In this document: in pieces, positions 34,804 through 43,885 of the stretch | Position numbering within the stretch: the first letter of the stretch is position 1 | Layout: every line of letters starts with the position of its first letter | NCBI GenBank assembly: GCA_023389055.1 | Contig: JAEWFA010000016.1 | Location: forward strand, 70,757-134,756 | DNA: 64,000 nucleotides | Origin: Pseudomonadota bacterium | Lineage (GTDB): Bacteria > Pseudomonadota > Gammaproteobacteria > Burkholderiales > Burkholderiaceae_E | Reading direction: 5' to 3' | Position numbers and translations under genes: made by a program | Notes under the pieces: model-generated | Database searches by the model: none | What the model saw: only the letters and a program-made list of their open reading frames with translations | Told to the model about the DNA's origin: nothing

Positions 34804-35730
34804 ATGACGCGGCCGGCCGACGTCGACGCGACGCTGCAGCTGTTGGCCGGCGAGGACTACCTCGCCGGCCGTTCGCTCGCCACCGCGGTCTTTCTCGCCC
34901 TGCGCCTGGGTCGCCCGCTGCTGCTCGAGGGCGAAGCGGGCGTGGGCAAGACCGAACTCGCCAAGGTGCTCGCGCGGGCGCTGCAAGCGCCGCTCATCCG
35001 CCTGCAGTGCTACGAGGGCCTGGACGTCGCATCGGCCGCCTACGAGTGGAACGTCGCGCGCCAGATGCTCGAGATCCGCGTCGCCGAGGCAGGTCACGAG
35101 GCGAACCGCGATCGGTTGCTGCGCAACCTCTATTCGCGCGACATGCTGATCGAGCGCCCGCTGCTGCAGGCGCTCACCCAGCCGGTCTCGCCAGTGCTGC
35201 TGATCGACGAGCTCGACCGCGCCGACGAACCGTTCGAAGCGTTCCTGCTCGAGGTGCTCGCCGAGTCGCAATTGTCGATACCCGAGTTCGGGACGATCCG
35301 CGCGGAGCATCCGCCGATCGTCGTGATCACGTCGAACCGCACGCGCGAGAGCCATGACGCGCTCAAGCGTCGCTGCCTGTACGCATGGGTCGACTACCCC
35401 GACGCGGCGCGCGAACTCGACATCATCCGGCGCAAGGCGGGCGACGCCGGCGAGCGGCTCGCGCAGCAGGTGGTCGGCTTCGTGCAACGCGCGAGAACAC
35501 TCGACCTGTTCAAGGCGCCGGGCGTGGCCGAGACGATCGACTGGGCCAACGCGCTGGTGGCGCTGGACACGCTGTCGCTCGACCCGCAGTCGGTGTCCGA
35601 TACGCTCGGGGTGCTGCTGAAGTACCAGGACGACATCGCGCGCATCGACGCGGGCGCCGGCGCCGCGATTCTCGAGGAACTGCGCGCCGAGGGGATCCTC
35701 GAGCGCCACCCGGAGCGCGCCCAGGGATAG
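34804..35730 (+). CDS. coxD: MoxR-type AAA+ ATPase, CoxD-like
   Basis: 308-residue AAA+ protein. Walker A is EGEAGVGKTELAK, Walker B is LLIDELDRADEPFE, and sensor 1 is VVITSNRTRE. In Oligotropha, CoxD helps insert sulphur and copper into the active site of CO dehydrogenase. In form II systems it is thought to mature the enzyme together with the VWA protein CoxE. It is separated from coxE by only two bases, as expected for a MoxR-VWA pair. Confidence 0.88.
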   Translation: MTRPADVDATLQLLAGEDYLAGRSLATAVFLALRLGRPLLLEGEAGVGKTELAKVLARALQAPLIRLQCYEGLDVASAAYEWNVARQMLEIRVAEAGHEANRDRLLRNLYSRDMLIERPLLQALTQPVSPVLLIDELDRADEPFEAFLLEVLAESQLSIPEFGTIRAEHPPIVVITSNRTRESHDALKRRCLYAWVDYPDAARELDIIRRKAGDAGERLAQQVVGFVQRARTLDLFKAPGVAETIDWANALVALDTLSLDPQSVSDTLGVLLKYQDDIARIDAGAGAAILEELRAEGILERHPERAQG

Positions 35731-35732
35731 CG

Positions 35733-36950
35733 ATGCCCGGGCGCATCGCCGAGAACATCGCGCATTTCGCACGCGTCCTGCGCGCGGCCGGTCTTCCGGT
35801 GGGTCCCGATCGGGTGCTCGCCGGCATCGCCGCGGTCGAGACGGTGGGACTCGAGCGCCGCGAAGACGTACACGCCGCGCTGTCGGCCGTGATGATCGAC
35901 CGTCACGAGCAGCAGCCGGTGTTCGACGCCGCATTCGCCGCGTTCTGGCGCGACCCCAAACTGCTCGAACGACTGATGTACCTGATGCTGCCGCGCGTCG
36001 AAGGGCGCCCCGGCGCGACGCCCCCCGCGCAACGCCCGCGGCGCGTCGAAGAGGCTTTGTCGCCCCCGCCCCCGCCGCGGACGCCGTCCGCGCCGCGCGA
36101 GGCAGACGAGCACCGCATCGAGGCGATCCTCGGCTTTTCCGAGCGCGAGCGGCTGCAGCACGCCGACTTCGAGAGCATGTCGGCAAGCGAGTTCGCGCTT
36201 GCCCGACGCCTGGCCGAGAGCGTATCGCTTCCCGTACGGCCGTTGCGCACGCGACGCCTCGCTCCGTCGCCGCGCGGGCGCATCGACCTGCGCCGCGCGC
36301 TGCGCCGGCTTTCCCGGGCGCCCGACACGATCGACCTGCCCCGCTCGTCGCCGCGGCTGCGCATTCCGCCGCTGGTCGTGCTGATCGACATCTCCGGTTC
36401 GATGGACCGCTATGCGCGCGCTTTCCTGCACTACGCGTACGGGCTCACGCAGCACCACCATCGGGTGCACACGCTGGTGTTCGGTACGCGCCTGACCGAC
36501 ATCACGCGCTGCCTTCGCCATCGGGATCCCGACGTCGCGATCGAAAGCGCCGACGCGCTGGTGCAGGACTGGAAAGGCGGCACGCGCATCGCATCGAACC
36601 TGGCGCTCTTCAACCGCCGCTGGGCGCGGCGACTGCTCACCGGCAACGCCGCGCTGCTGCTCGTCACCGACGGGCTCGACCGCGACGAGCACGGTTCGCT
36701 GTCCGCGGAAGCGGCACGACTGTCGCGCTACGCGCACGAGCTCATCTGGTTGAACCCGCTGCTGCGCTACGAGGGCTTCGAGCCGCGCGCCAGCGGCGTG
36801 CGAGCGCTGCTGCCCCACGTCGATCGCATGCTTCCCGTGCACAATCTGTCGAGCCTTGCGGAACTGGCACAGGCACTGCGCGCGCCGGATCGCACCCGGA
36901 ACGCGCGCACTCGATCCAAGCTGCGATCACCCAGGGAGTCCGGAACATGA
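35733..36950 (+). CDS. coxE: VWA-domain protein, CoxE-like
   Basis: 405-residue protein with an N-terminal alpha-helical region, a proline-rich linker (about residues 108-125), and a C-terminal von Willebrand A domain. That domain has the metal-ion site DISGSMDRYARAFL (DxSxS) and a later TDGLDRDE. CoxE works with the MoxR ATPase CoxD in maturing the molybdenum enzyme, probably at the inner membrane. The last codons overlap coxG by 4 bases (ATGA), suggesting coupled translation. Confidence 0.88.
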   Translation: MPGRIAENIAHFARVLRAAGLPVGPDRVLAGIAAVETVGLERREDVHAALSAVMIDRHEQQPVFDAAFAAFWRDPKLLERLMYLMLPRVEGRPGATPPAQRPRRVEEALSPPPPPRTPSAPREADEHRIEAILGFSERERLQHADFESMSASEFALARRLAESVSLPVRPLRTRRLAPSPRGRIDLRRALRRLSRAPDTIDLPRSSPRLRIPPLVVLIDISGSMDRYARAFLHYAYGLTQHHHRVHTLVFGTRLTDITRCLRHRDPDVAIESADALVQDWKGGTRIASNLALFNRRWARRLLTGNAALLLVTDGLDRDEHGSLSAEAARLSRYAHELIWLNPLLRYEGFEPRASGVRALLPHVDRMLPVHNLSSLAELAQALRAPDRTRNARTRSKLRSPRESGT

Positions 36951-37600
36951 ACCTGCAGGGCGAACGACTGATCCCGGCAACGCCGGAGGCGACGTGGGCG
37001 GCGCTGAACGACCCCGAAACGCTCAAGGCGTGCATCAACGGCTGCGAATCGCTCGAGCGCGTCGGCGACGACGAATACCTGGCGACGATCGCGCTGCGCG
37101 TGGGGCCGGTCAATGCGCGCTTCAAGGGGCGCCTGAAGATGCTGAACGTGGTCCCGCCGTCGTCGTACACGCTCAACTTCGACGGCCAGGGCGGCGCTGC
37201 GGGCTTCGGCAAGGGGTCCGCCGACGTGCAACTGTCGCCCGACGCGGACGGAACGCGGCTCGGCTACAGCGCGAAGGCGCAGATCGGAGGCAAGCTGGCA
37301 CAAGTGGGATCGCGGCTGATCGACGGCGCTGCTGCGAAAATCGCGGATGACTTCTTCGCGGCCTTCGCGTCGCGCCTGAGCGCCGAGGCCCGCGCCGTCG
37401 ACGAGACGATCGTCGGCGAAGGCGGCGCGCCCGCCGCTGCAGCCAGCCGTGAAGGAGCGGGAATCGGCGGTGCGGCGGTCGAAGCACGGCGCGGGTCGCC
37501 GGCTCCCACGGCTTCACCGAGCGGATCGTCCCTGCGCTGGCTCGCATGGATCGTCGCGATCGTCGTCATCGCGGCGCTCATCGCGTACTGGCGACGCTGA
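36947..37600 (+). CDS. coxG: SRPBCC-fold membrane-anchored protein, CoxG-like
   Basis: 217 residues. A START/SRPBCC hydrophobic-pocket domain covers about residues 1-145 (IPATPEATWAALNDPETLKACINGC is the family opening). A low-complexity linker and one C-terminal membrane helix follow (LRWLAWIVAIVVIAALIAYW). CoxG anchors CO dehydrogenase to the inner membrane in Oligotropha; the C-terminal helix here fits that role. It overlaps coxE and precedes the XdhC-type gene. Confidence 0.88.
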   Translation: MNLQGERLIPATPEATWAALNDPETLKACINGCESLERVGDDEYLATIALRVGPVNARFKGRLKMLNVVPPSSYTLNFDGQGGAAGFGKGSADVQLSPDADGTRLGYSAKAQIGGKLAQVGSRLIDGAAAKIADDFFAAFASRLSAEARAVDETIVGEGGAPAAAASREGAGIGGAAVEARRGSPAPTASPSGSSLRWLAWIVAIVVIAALIAYWRR

Positions 37601-37640
37601 AGGGAATCGGGCAAGAGCCCACTGCTTCGAGAGGAACCGG

Positions 37641-38633
37641 ATGGACAGCATCGATCGCGAAGTGCTCGAGCACGCACGCGACTGGGTCGCCGAAGGCCGC
37701 AACGCCTGGCTGATCACCGTCGTGGAGACCTGGGGCTCGGCGCCACGCCCGGTCGGCGCACTGCTCGCGCTGCGCGACGACGGCCTGGTCGTCGGCTCAG
37801 TTTCGGGCGGGTGCGTCGAGGACGACCTCATCGAGCGGGTACGCACCGGCGAGCGCGTAGGCAAGCCGTCGATGATCCTGTACGGCGTCGACAAGGAGGA
37901 AGCGGCCCGCTTCGGCCTGCCCTGCGGCGGAACGTTGCGACTGCTGCAGGAGCCCATCGTCGACGCCGGCTGGATCGACGAGGTGCTGGAGCGCACCGCG
38001 CGCCACGAGCTCGTCGCGCGCACGCTCGACCTGTCGAGCGGCGCCGCGGAGATCGAAGCCGCGCAGCTGGGCGATGCCTTCGCCTTCGACGGCAACACCG
38101 CGCGGGCGGTGTTCGGCCCGCGCTACCGGATGCTGATGATCGGCGCCGGACAGCTCTCGCGCGTGCTCGCGGAGATGGCCAAGGCGCTGGATTTCCAGGT
38201 CTTCGTCTGCGACCCGCGCGAGGAGTACTACAGCACGCTCGAGCTGCCGCAGGTAACGCTGCTGCCCGGCATGCCCGACGACGTGGTCATGGAATTCAAG
38301 CCGGACGCGAACACCGCGATCGTCGCGCTCACGCACGACCCGAAGCTGGACGACCTGGCGCTGCTCGAGGCGCTGAAGTCGCCGGCGTTCTACATCGGCG
38401 CGCTCGGCTCGCGCAGCAACACGGCGCGTCGTCGCGAGCGGCTGGCGATGTTCGGCCTGTCGGCCGAAGAGATCGCGAGGATGCACGGTCCGATCGGGCT
38501 GCACATCGGCAGCCGCACGCCGCCGGAGATCGCGGTGGCGATCCTCGCCGAGATCGTCTCGGTGAAGAACGGCGTGGCGCCGACGCAGAAGAAGGCGCCG
38601 CAGGAGGAGGAGGCTTGCGCGGCCGGGTTCTGA
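37641..38633 (+). CDS. coxF: XdhC/CoxF-type molybdenum cofactor maturation factor
   Basis: 330-residue XdhC/CoxI-family protein that binds molybdenum cofactor and helps sulphurate and insert it into the large subunit. The N-terminal XdhC part shows TWGSAPRPVGALLA and VSGGCVEDDLIE with the conserved Cys. LPCGGTLRLL adds a second conserved Cys. The C-terminal Rossmann part has MIGAGQLSRVLAEMA and ALTHDPKLDDLALLEAL. ATG 37641 follows GAGAGGAACCGG. It is the last gene of the cluster; the next genes are convergent. Confidence 0.85.
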   Translation: MDSIDREVLEHARDWVAEGRNAWLITVVETWGSAPRPVGALLALRDDGLVVGSVSGGCVEDDLIERVRTGERVGKPSMILYGVDKEEAARFGLPCGGTLRLLQEPIVDAGWIDEVLERTARHELVARTLDLSSGAAEIEAAQLGDAFAFDGNTARAVFGPRYRMLMIGAGQLSRVLAEMAKALDFQVFVCDPREEYYSTLELPQVTLLPGMPDDVVMEFKPDANTAIVALTHDPKLDDLALLEALKSPAFYIGALGSRSNTARRRERLAMFGLSAEEIARMHGPIGLHIGSRTPPEIAVAILAEIVSVKNGVAPTQKKAPQEEEACAAGF

Positions 38634-38673
38634 GGAAGGGAAGGGGGAAGGGGAAAACCGGGCGCGGCCTGCC

Positions 38674-39456
38674 TCATGCGCGCCGTGCGGCGATCGACAG
38701 GACGAGACGGCCGTCGGAGGTGTGGGCGCCCTCCACGGGCACGCCGTAGACGCGCGACAACGTGACGGGTTCGACGAGCGCCTCGACAGTGCCGAAGGCG
38801 ACCTGCCCACCCGGCAGGTAGACGAGCGCTCGCGTTCCGGCTCGTCTCGCATGATTCGGGTCGTGCGTCGAATAGACGATCCCCAGGCCGTCGTCGGCGA
38901 GCGACGCAATCACGTCGAGCACCCTGCCCTGGTTGCCGAAATCCAGGCTCGTCGTCGGCTCGTCGAGCACCATCGTCGATGCTTCCTGCGCGAGCGCGCG
39001 AGCGACGGCCGCCAGTTGCCGCTCGCCGCCGGACATGCGCGACAGCGGGCGCGAACGGAAGTCCTCCAGCGCGAGCCGCTCGATGGCGCGGGCCACTGCA
39101 GCACGATCGACACGCCCGGGCGCGGCCCCCGCGGCAAGCCGCCCCATCCGGCCGAGCATCACGTACTCCTCGACCGTGAACTCGAAGGCCGCCCCCGCAT
39201 TCTGCGGCACCCAGGCGACGCGCTCGGCGAGTTCGCGCGGCGTGTGCTGCGCGAGCGGCCGGCCGCCCCAGTGCACTTCGCCGGCAATCGGCGAGACGAT
39301 GCCGAGCAGTGTGCGGAACAAGGTGCTCTTGCCCGAGCCGTTCGGGCCGAGCACGACGACGATCTCTCCGCCGTGCAGCGCCAGGTCGATCGGCGCGGTG
39401 AGCGCGCGGCGCTGATAGCCGAAGGACAGCGCCTCCGTGCGCAGCAGCTCAGGCAT
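38674..39456 (-). CDS. FecCD-type ABC transporter ATP-binding protein
   Basis: 260-residue ATPase of the iron-siderophore/cobalamin (FepC/BtuD) class. Walker A is GPNGSGKSTLFR, the signature is MSGGERQLAAVARAL, Walker B is TMVLDEPTTSLDFGNQG, and the H-loop is STHDPNHA. It overlaps its permease gene by eight bases. No binding protein or TonB receptor is in the window. The substrate could be a siderophore, cobalamin, or molybdate (as in the MolBC systems of the same class) given the adjacent molybdoenzyme cluster. The molybdate idea is inference. Confidence 0.87.
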   Translation of the reverse strand: MPELLRTEALSFGYQRRALTAPIDLALHGGEIVVVLGPNGSGKSTLFRTLLGIVSPIAGEVHWGGRPLAQHTPRELAERVAWVPQNAGAAFEFTVEEYVMLGRMGRLAAGAAPGRVDRAAVARAIERLALEDFRSRPLSRMSGGERQLAAVARALAQEASTMVLDEPTTSLDFGNQGRVLDVIASLADDGLGIVYSTHDPNHARRAGTRALVYLPGGQVAFGTVEALVEPVTLSRVYGVPVEGAHTSDGRLVLSIAARRA

Positions 39457-40495
39457 CGCGAGCGCGCGCGAGCATCAACGCGAACAGCACCGGCGCGCCG
39501 ACCAGCGCCGTGAGCACGCCGGGCGGCACCTCGGAAGCGCCGAGGCTGCGCCCGATCGTGTCGATCACGAGCATCAACCACGCACCGAGCAGCATCGACA
39601 CCGGCAGCACCCGCGCGAACGATGCGCCGACCAGCAGGCGCGCTGCATGCGGCACCACGAGACCGATCCATCCGATCACGCCGGCGGCCGCGACCGTCGC
39701 ACTCGTCGCCAGCGTCGCGCCGACGACGAGCGCAAGCCTGAGCACGGGCAGCCGCACGCCGAGCGCGTGGATCTCGTCGTCGGACAACGCGAGCGTGTCG
39801 GCGCGCCAGCGCATCGCGACGAGCGGGGCGACGCCGGTCAGCGCGAAGATCGCCAGCAGGGAGAGGTCCGCGCGGGTGATCGACGCGAAGCTGCCGAGCA
39901 TCCAGAAGACGATCGCCGGCAACTGCGTGTACGGATCGGCGAGCGTCTTCACCAGCGCGATCAATGCGCCGAGCACGCTGCCGATCGCGATCCCGGCGAG
40001 CACGAGGCTGAGCGTTCGATCGCGCAGCGGCAACAGCGTGCCCACCAGGTAGACGATTGCAACGGCGAGCAGGCCGCCGACGAAAGCTGCGCCCTGGATC
40101 GCGACGACGGTCCAGCCGAGGAAGATGCCGGCCACCGCACCGAGTGCGGCGCCCGCGGAGACGCCGAGCAGATCGGGGGCGGCGAGCGGGTTGCGAAAGA
40201 CCGACTGCAACGCGACCCCCGAAGCGGCGAGCGCGGCACCGACCGTCAACGACGCGAGGACGCGCGGGCCGCGAACCTGCCATAGCACCGTCTCGGCAAG
40301 TGCCGCGGAGGCGGGGTCGCCCGTTGCGGCACCACCGACGACGATGCGCAGCACTTCGCCGAAGGGCAGATCGAAGCGGCCGCTGCCCAGCGCATACAGC
40401 GTCGTTGCGACGACGACGACCGACAGCGACACGAGCACCGCTACCCAGGTGAACCGCCCGGCGCGCACGGACGCAGGAGCAGGCGTTGCGATCAT
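39449..40495 (-). CDS. FecCD-type ABC transporter permease
   Basis: 348-residue inner-membrane permease with about ten hydrophobic segments. Family motifs are RGPRVLASLTVGAALAASG, QSVFRNPLAAPDLLGVSAGA and GVIGWIGLVVPHAARLLVG, the last with the residues that contact the ATPase. It forms a two-gene unit with the ATPase gene and lies 43 bases from the mrp stop on the same strand. Confidence 0.9.
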   Translation of the reverse strand: MIATPAPASVRAGRFTWVAVLVSLSVVVVATTLYALGSGRFDLPFGEVLRIVVGGAATGDPASAALAETVLWQVRGPRVLASLTVGAALAASGVALQSVFRNPLAAPDLLGVSAGAALGAVAGIFLGWTVVAIQGAAFVGGLLAVAIVYLVGTLLPLRDRTLSLVLAGIAIGSVLGALIALVKTLADPYTQLPAIVFWMLGSFASITRADLSLLAIFALTGVAPLVAMRWRADTLALSDDEIHALGVRLPVLRLALVVGATLATSATVAAAGVIGWIGLVVPHAARLLVGASFARVLPVSMLLGAWLMLVIDTIGRSLGASEVPPGVLTALVGAPVLFALMLARARDA

Positions 40496-40538
40496 CGCTT
40501 GCCGCCGCGCAGACGCCGACCGCAGCGACTCGCGCGCC

Positions 40539-41627
40539 TCAGGTGTCCTGGAAGACGATCTCCGGCACCTTGCTGCTGGTGTCCTGCGCCTTCTCGGCGA
40601 TCTTCACCGCGATGCGCCGGGCGATCTGCCGGTAGATCTGCGCCGTGGCGCCGTTGGGATCGGCGACGACGGTCGGCTTGCCCGAGTCGGCCTGCTCGCG
40701 GATGCGGATGTCCAGCGGCAGACCGCCCAGGTACTCGACGTCGTATTCCTTCGACATGCGCTCGCCACCGCCCTCGCCGAAGATGTGCTCGACGTGGCCG
40801 CAATTCGAGCAGCGGTGCATCGCCATGTTCTCGATGATGCCGAGGATCGGAATGCCGACCTTCTCGAACATCTTCAGCCCCTTCTTCGCGTCGATCAGCG
40901 CGATGTCCTGCGGCGTCGTGACGATGACGGCGCCGGTGACCGGGATCTTCTGCGCGAGCGTGAGGTGGATGTCGCCGGTGCCGGGAGGCAGGTCGATGAC
41001 GAGGTAGTCGAGTTCGCGCCAGTTCGTCTCGCGCAGCAACTGCTCGAGCGCCTGCGTGACCATCGGGCCGCGCCACACCATCGGCGTGTCGAGGTCGATC
41101 ATGAAGCCGATGGAGCTGGCCTGGATGCCGTGGCCTTCCATCGGCTCGAGCGACTTGCCGTCGCGCGATTCGGGCCGCCCGCTGATGCCGAGCATCGTCG
41201 GCTGCGACGGGCCGTAGATGTCGGCGTCGAGCATGCCGACGCTCGCGCCTTCGGCCGACAGCGCCAGCGCGAGGTTCACCGCCGTGGTGCTCTTGCCGAC
41301 GCCGCCCTTGCCCGAGGCGATCGCGACGATGTTCTTCACGCCGGGCAGCGTCTTGACGCCCTTCTGGACGACGTGCGCGTCGATCTTCTGATAGACGTTG
41401 GCCGAGACGTTCGAGACGCCGGGCAGCGCGCGCAGCGCCGCGACCGTCTCGCGCCGGATCGGCTCGATCTGCGAGCGCGCCGGGTAGCCCAGCACGACGT
41501 CGACCGACACCTCGCCGCCGTCGACGCGCAGGTTGCGTGCAGCACCCGATTCGACGAGGCTCTTCTGCGTGTTGGGATCGACGACGCGCGACAGCGCAAG
41601 CTCGACCTGTTGGAGGGTCACGCTCAT
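40539..41627 (-). CDS. mrp: Iron-sulphur cluster carrier protein Mrp/ApbC
   Basis: 362-residue P-loop ATPase that holds and delivers [4Fe-4S] clusters. An N-terminal DUF59/MIP18 domain (about residues 1-85) precedes the deviant Walker A GKGGVGKSTTAVN. The cluster-ligating CxxC is in HRCSNCGHVEHIFGEG. DADIYGPSQPTML and LPPGTGDIHLTL are family signatures. I start at ATG 41627 (MSVTLQQVE); a longer in-frame start at 41660 adds eleven residues without support. It is divergent from metG, a common pairing in betaproteobacteria. Confidence 0.93.
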   Translation of the reverse strand: MSVTLQQVELALSRVVDPNTQKSLVESGAARNLRVDGGEVSVDVVLGYPARSQIEPIRRETVAALRALPGVSNVSANVYQKIDAHVVQKGVKTLPGVKNIVAIASGKGGVGKSTTAVNLALALSAEGASVGMLDADIYGPSQPTMLGISGRPESRDGKSLEPMEGHGIQASSIGFMIDLDTPMVWRGPMVTQALEQLLRETNWRELDYLVIDLPPGTGDIHLTLAQKIPVTGAVIVTTPQDIALIDAKKGLKMFEKVGIPILGIIENMAMHRCSNCGHVEHIFGEGGGERMSKEYDVEYLGGLPLDIRIREQADSGKPTVVADPNGATAQIYRQIARRIAVKIAEKAQDTSSKVPEIVFQDT

Positions 41628-41707
41628 CTGTGATTCCGGAAAGCGGGGTGGATCGAGCAAGTCTAGCAGGCACCGGAGGCGACAGACCCCTTTGCTAAGA
41701 TCCGCCG

Positions 41708-43876
41708 ATGAGCGCGCGCACCCTTTTCGTCACGACGGCGCTGCCGTACGCGAACGGCCCCTTCCACATCGGCCACATCATGGAGTACATCCAGGCCGAC
41801 ATCTGGGTGCGTTTCCAGCGCATGCGCGGCCACACGGTGCACTTCGTCGGCGCCGACGACGCGCACGGCGCACCGATCATGATCGCCGCCGAGAAGGAGG
41901 GCGTCACGCCGCAGGCCTTCGTCGAGCGCATCGCCGCCGGACGCAGGCAGTACCTGGACGGCTTTCACATCGGCTTCGATCACTGGCACAGCACCGACTC
42001 GCCGGAGAACGTCGAGCTGTCGCAGTCGATCTACCGCGGGCTGCGCAACGCAGGGCTCATCGACGTGCGCCCGGTCGAGCAGTTCTTCGATCCGGTCAAG
42101 GGCATGTTCCTGCCCGATCGCTACATCAAGGGCGAATGCCCGAGCTGCGGCACGCCCGATCAGTACGGCGACGCCTGCGAGAACTGCGGCGCCGTCTACG
42201 CGGCCACCGAATTGAAGAACCCGTTCTCCGCGCTCACCGGTGCGACGCCCGAGTTGCGGATTTCAGAACATTACTTCTTTCGTCTATCCGATCCTCGCTG
42301 TGTAACATTTCTGCGCGAGTGGACGCGCGGCGACGATCGCTGGGGCGAACCGCGGCTGCAACCCGAGGTGCTCGCCAAGGCGCGCGAGTGGCTGGGCAGT
42401 GAAAGCGCGGAAAGCGACGAGGGCGGCCGCCTTGCCGACTGGGACATCTCGCGCGACGCGCCCTACTTCGGCATCGAGATTCCCGACGCACCGGGCAAGT
42501 ACTTCTATGTCTGGCTCGATGCGCCGATCGGCTATCTCGCGTCGCTGAAGGCGCTGTGCGCGCAACGCGGAATCGATTTCGACGCGCTGCTCGCCGACCC
42601 CGCCACCGAGCAGGTGCACTTCATCGGCAAGGACATCATCTATTTCCACGTGCTGTTCTGGCCGGCGATGCTGCATTTCGCAGGGCGCAAGACGCCCGAT
42701 CGCGTGAACGTGCACGGCTTCATCACCGTAAGCGGCGCGAAGATGAGCAAGAGCCGCGGGACCGGGATCTCACCGCTGCGCTACCTCGAGGTCGGCATGG
42801 ATCCGGAGTGGCTGCGCTACTACATCGCGGCGAAGCTGAACGCTCATGTGCAGGACGTCGACTTCGATCCGGACGACTTCCTCGCCCGCGTGAACGCCGA
42901 CCTGATCGGCAAGTACGTCAACATCGCCAGTCGCGCGGCGGGCTTCGTCGCGCGGCAGTTCGAAGGCCGCGTGCTGACCGCCGACGAGGTCGAGGACGCC
43001 GGGCAGCGCGAGCGGGTGGCGCGGCTCGCCGCACAGGTAGCCGACGCCTACGAGGCGCGCGAGTTCGGCTCGGTCGCGCGGCTCGCCATGGGCTACGCCG
43101 ACGAGATCAACCAGTATTTCGACGCGCACAAGCCGTGGGAGATGGCGAAGGACCCGGCGCAGCGCGATGCGCTGCATCGCGTCTGCTCGCGCTGCCTGGT
43201 CGCGTTCCACCGGCTCACCGTGCTGCTCGCGCCGATGCTGCCCGCAACGGCCGCGCGCGTCGCCGAACTGTTCGGCACGCCGCCGTTGCGCTGGGAGGAT
43301 CTCGGCATCGCCGCGGGAACCGCGTCGCCGGTGCGCTCGATCGGTCGCTATCGTCACCTGATGACGCGGGTCGAGGCGAAGCAGCTCGATGCGCTGTTCG
43401 AGCCTGCCGTCGAGGCGCCCAAGCCGGTCGAGCAGGCGACGAAGACGCGGGTTGCGAGCGCGAGCGCCGGGCCGGCTCATGCGTCCCACGCGGGCGCGGC
43501 CGGTGCGCCGGCGGGCGCCGAGGCGCACACGCCCGAGACGATCTCGATCGACGAGTTCGCGCGCGTCGATCTGCGCATCGCGCGTATCGTCGACGCGCAG
43601 TCGGTGCAAGACTCCAGGAAGCTGTTGCGCCTCGAGCTCGACCTCGGCGAAGCGCGCACGCGCACCGTGTTCTCGGGAATCCGCGCCGCCTACGAGCCGC
43701 AGGCGCTGGTCGGCCGGCTGGCCGTCGTCGTCGCCAACCTCGCGCCGCGCAAGATGAAGTTCGGCGTCTCCGAGGGGATGGTCTTGTCCGCCTCGTCGAA
43801 CGATGCGGAAGGACCGGCGGGGCTCTACCTGCTCGACGCGGATGAAGGCGCCGAGCCGGGAATGAAGATCAGTTGA
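41708..43876 (+). CDS. metG: Methionyl-tRNA synthetase
   Basis: 722-residue class I synthetase charging tRNA-Met. PFHIGH gives the HIGH signature (residues about 18-23), SGAKMSKSRGTGI the KMSKS loop (about 344-350), and the zinc knuckle has two Cys pairs (CPSCG, CENCG). The anticodon-binding helical domain follows. An Ala/Gly-rich linker (about residues 570-615) leads to a C-terminal EMAP/Trbp111 tRNA-binding domain (ISIDEFARVDLRIARI, then PRKMKFGVSEGMVL), which mediates dimerisation. All parts are intact. Confidence 0.96.
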   Translation: MSARTLFVTTALPYANGPFHIGHIMEYIQADIWVRFQRMRGHTVHFVGADDAHGAPIMIAAEKEGVTPQAFVERIAAGRRQYLDGFHIGFDHWHSTDSPENVELSQSIYRGLRNAGLIDVRPVEQFFDPVKGMFLPDRYIKGECPSCGTPDQYGDACENCGAVYAATELKNPFSALTGATPELRISEHYFFRLSDPRCVTFLREWTRGDDRWGEPRLQPEVLAKAREWLGSESAESDEGGRLADWDISRDAPYFGIEIPDAPGKYFYVWLDAPIGYLASLKALCAQRGIDFDALLADPATEQVHFIGKDIIYFHVLFWPAMLHFAGRKTPDRVNVHGFITVSGAKMSKSRGTGISPLRYLEVGMDPEWLRYYIAAKLNAHVQDVDFDPDDFLARVNADLIGKYVNIASRAAGFVARQFEGRVLTADEVEDAGQRERVARLAAQVADAYEAREFGSVARLAMGYADEINQYFDAHKPWEMAKDPAQRDALHRVCSRCLVAFHRLTVLLAPMLPATAARVAELFGTPPLRWEDLGIAAGTASPVRSIGRYRHLMTRVEAKQLDALFEPAVEAPKPVEQATKTRVASASAGPAHASHAGAAGAPAGAEAHTPETISIDEFARVDLRIARIVDAQSVQDSRKLLRLELDLGEARTRTVFSGIRAAYEPQALVGRLAVVVANLAPRKMKFGVSEGMVLSASSNDAEGPAGLYLLDADEGAEPGMKIS

Positions 43877-43885
43877 ACGAGCGCC

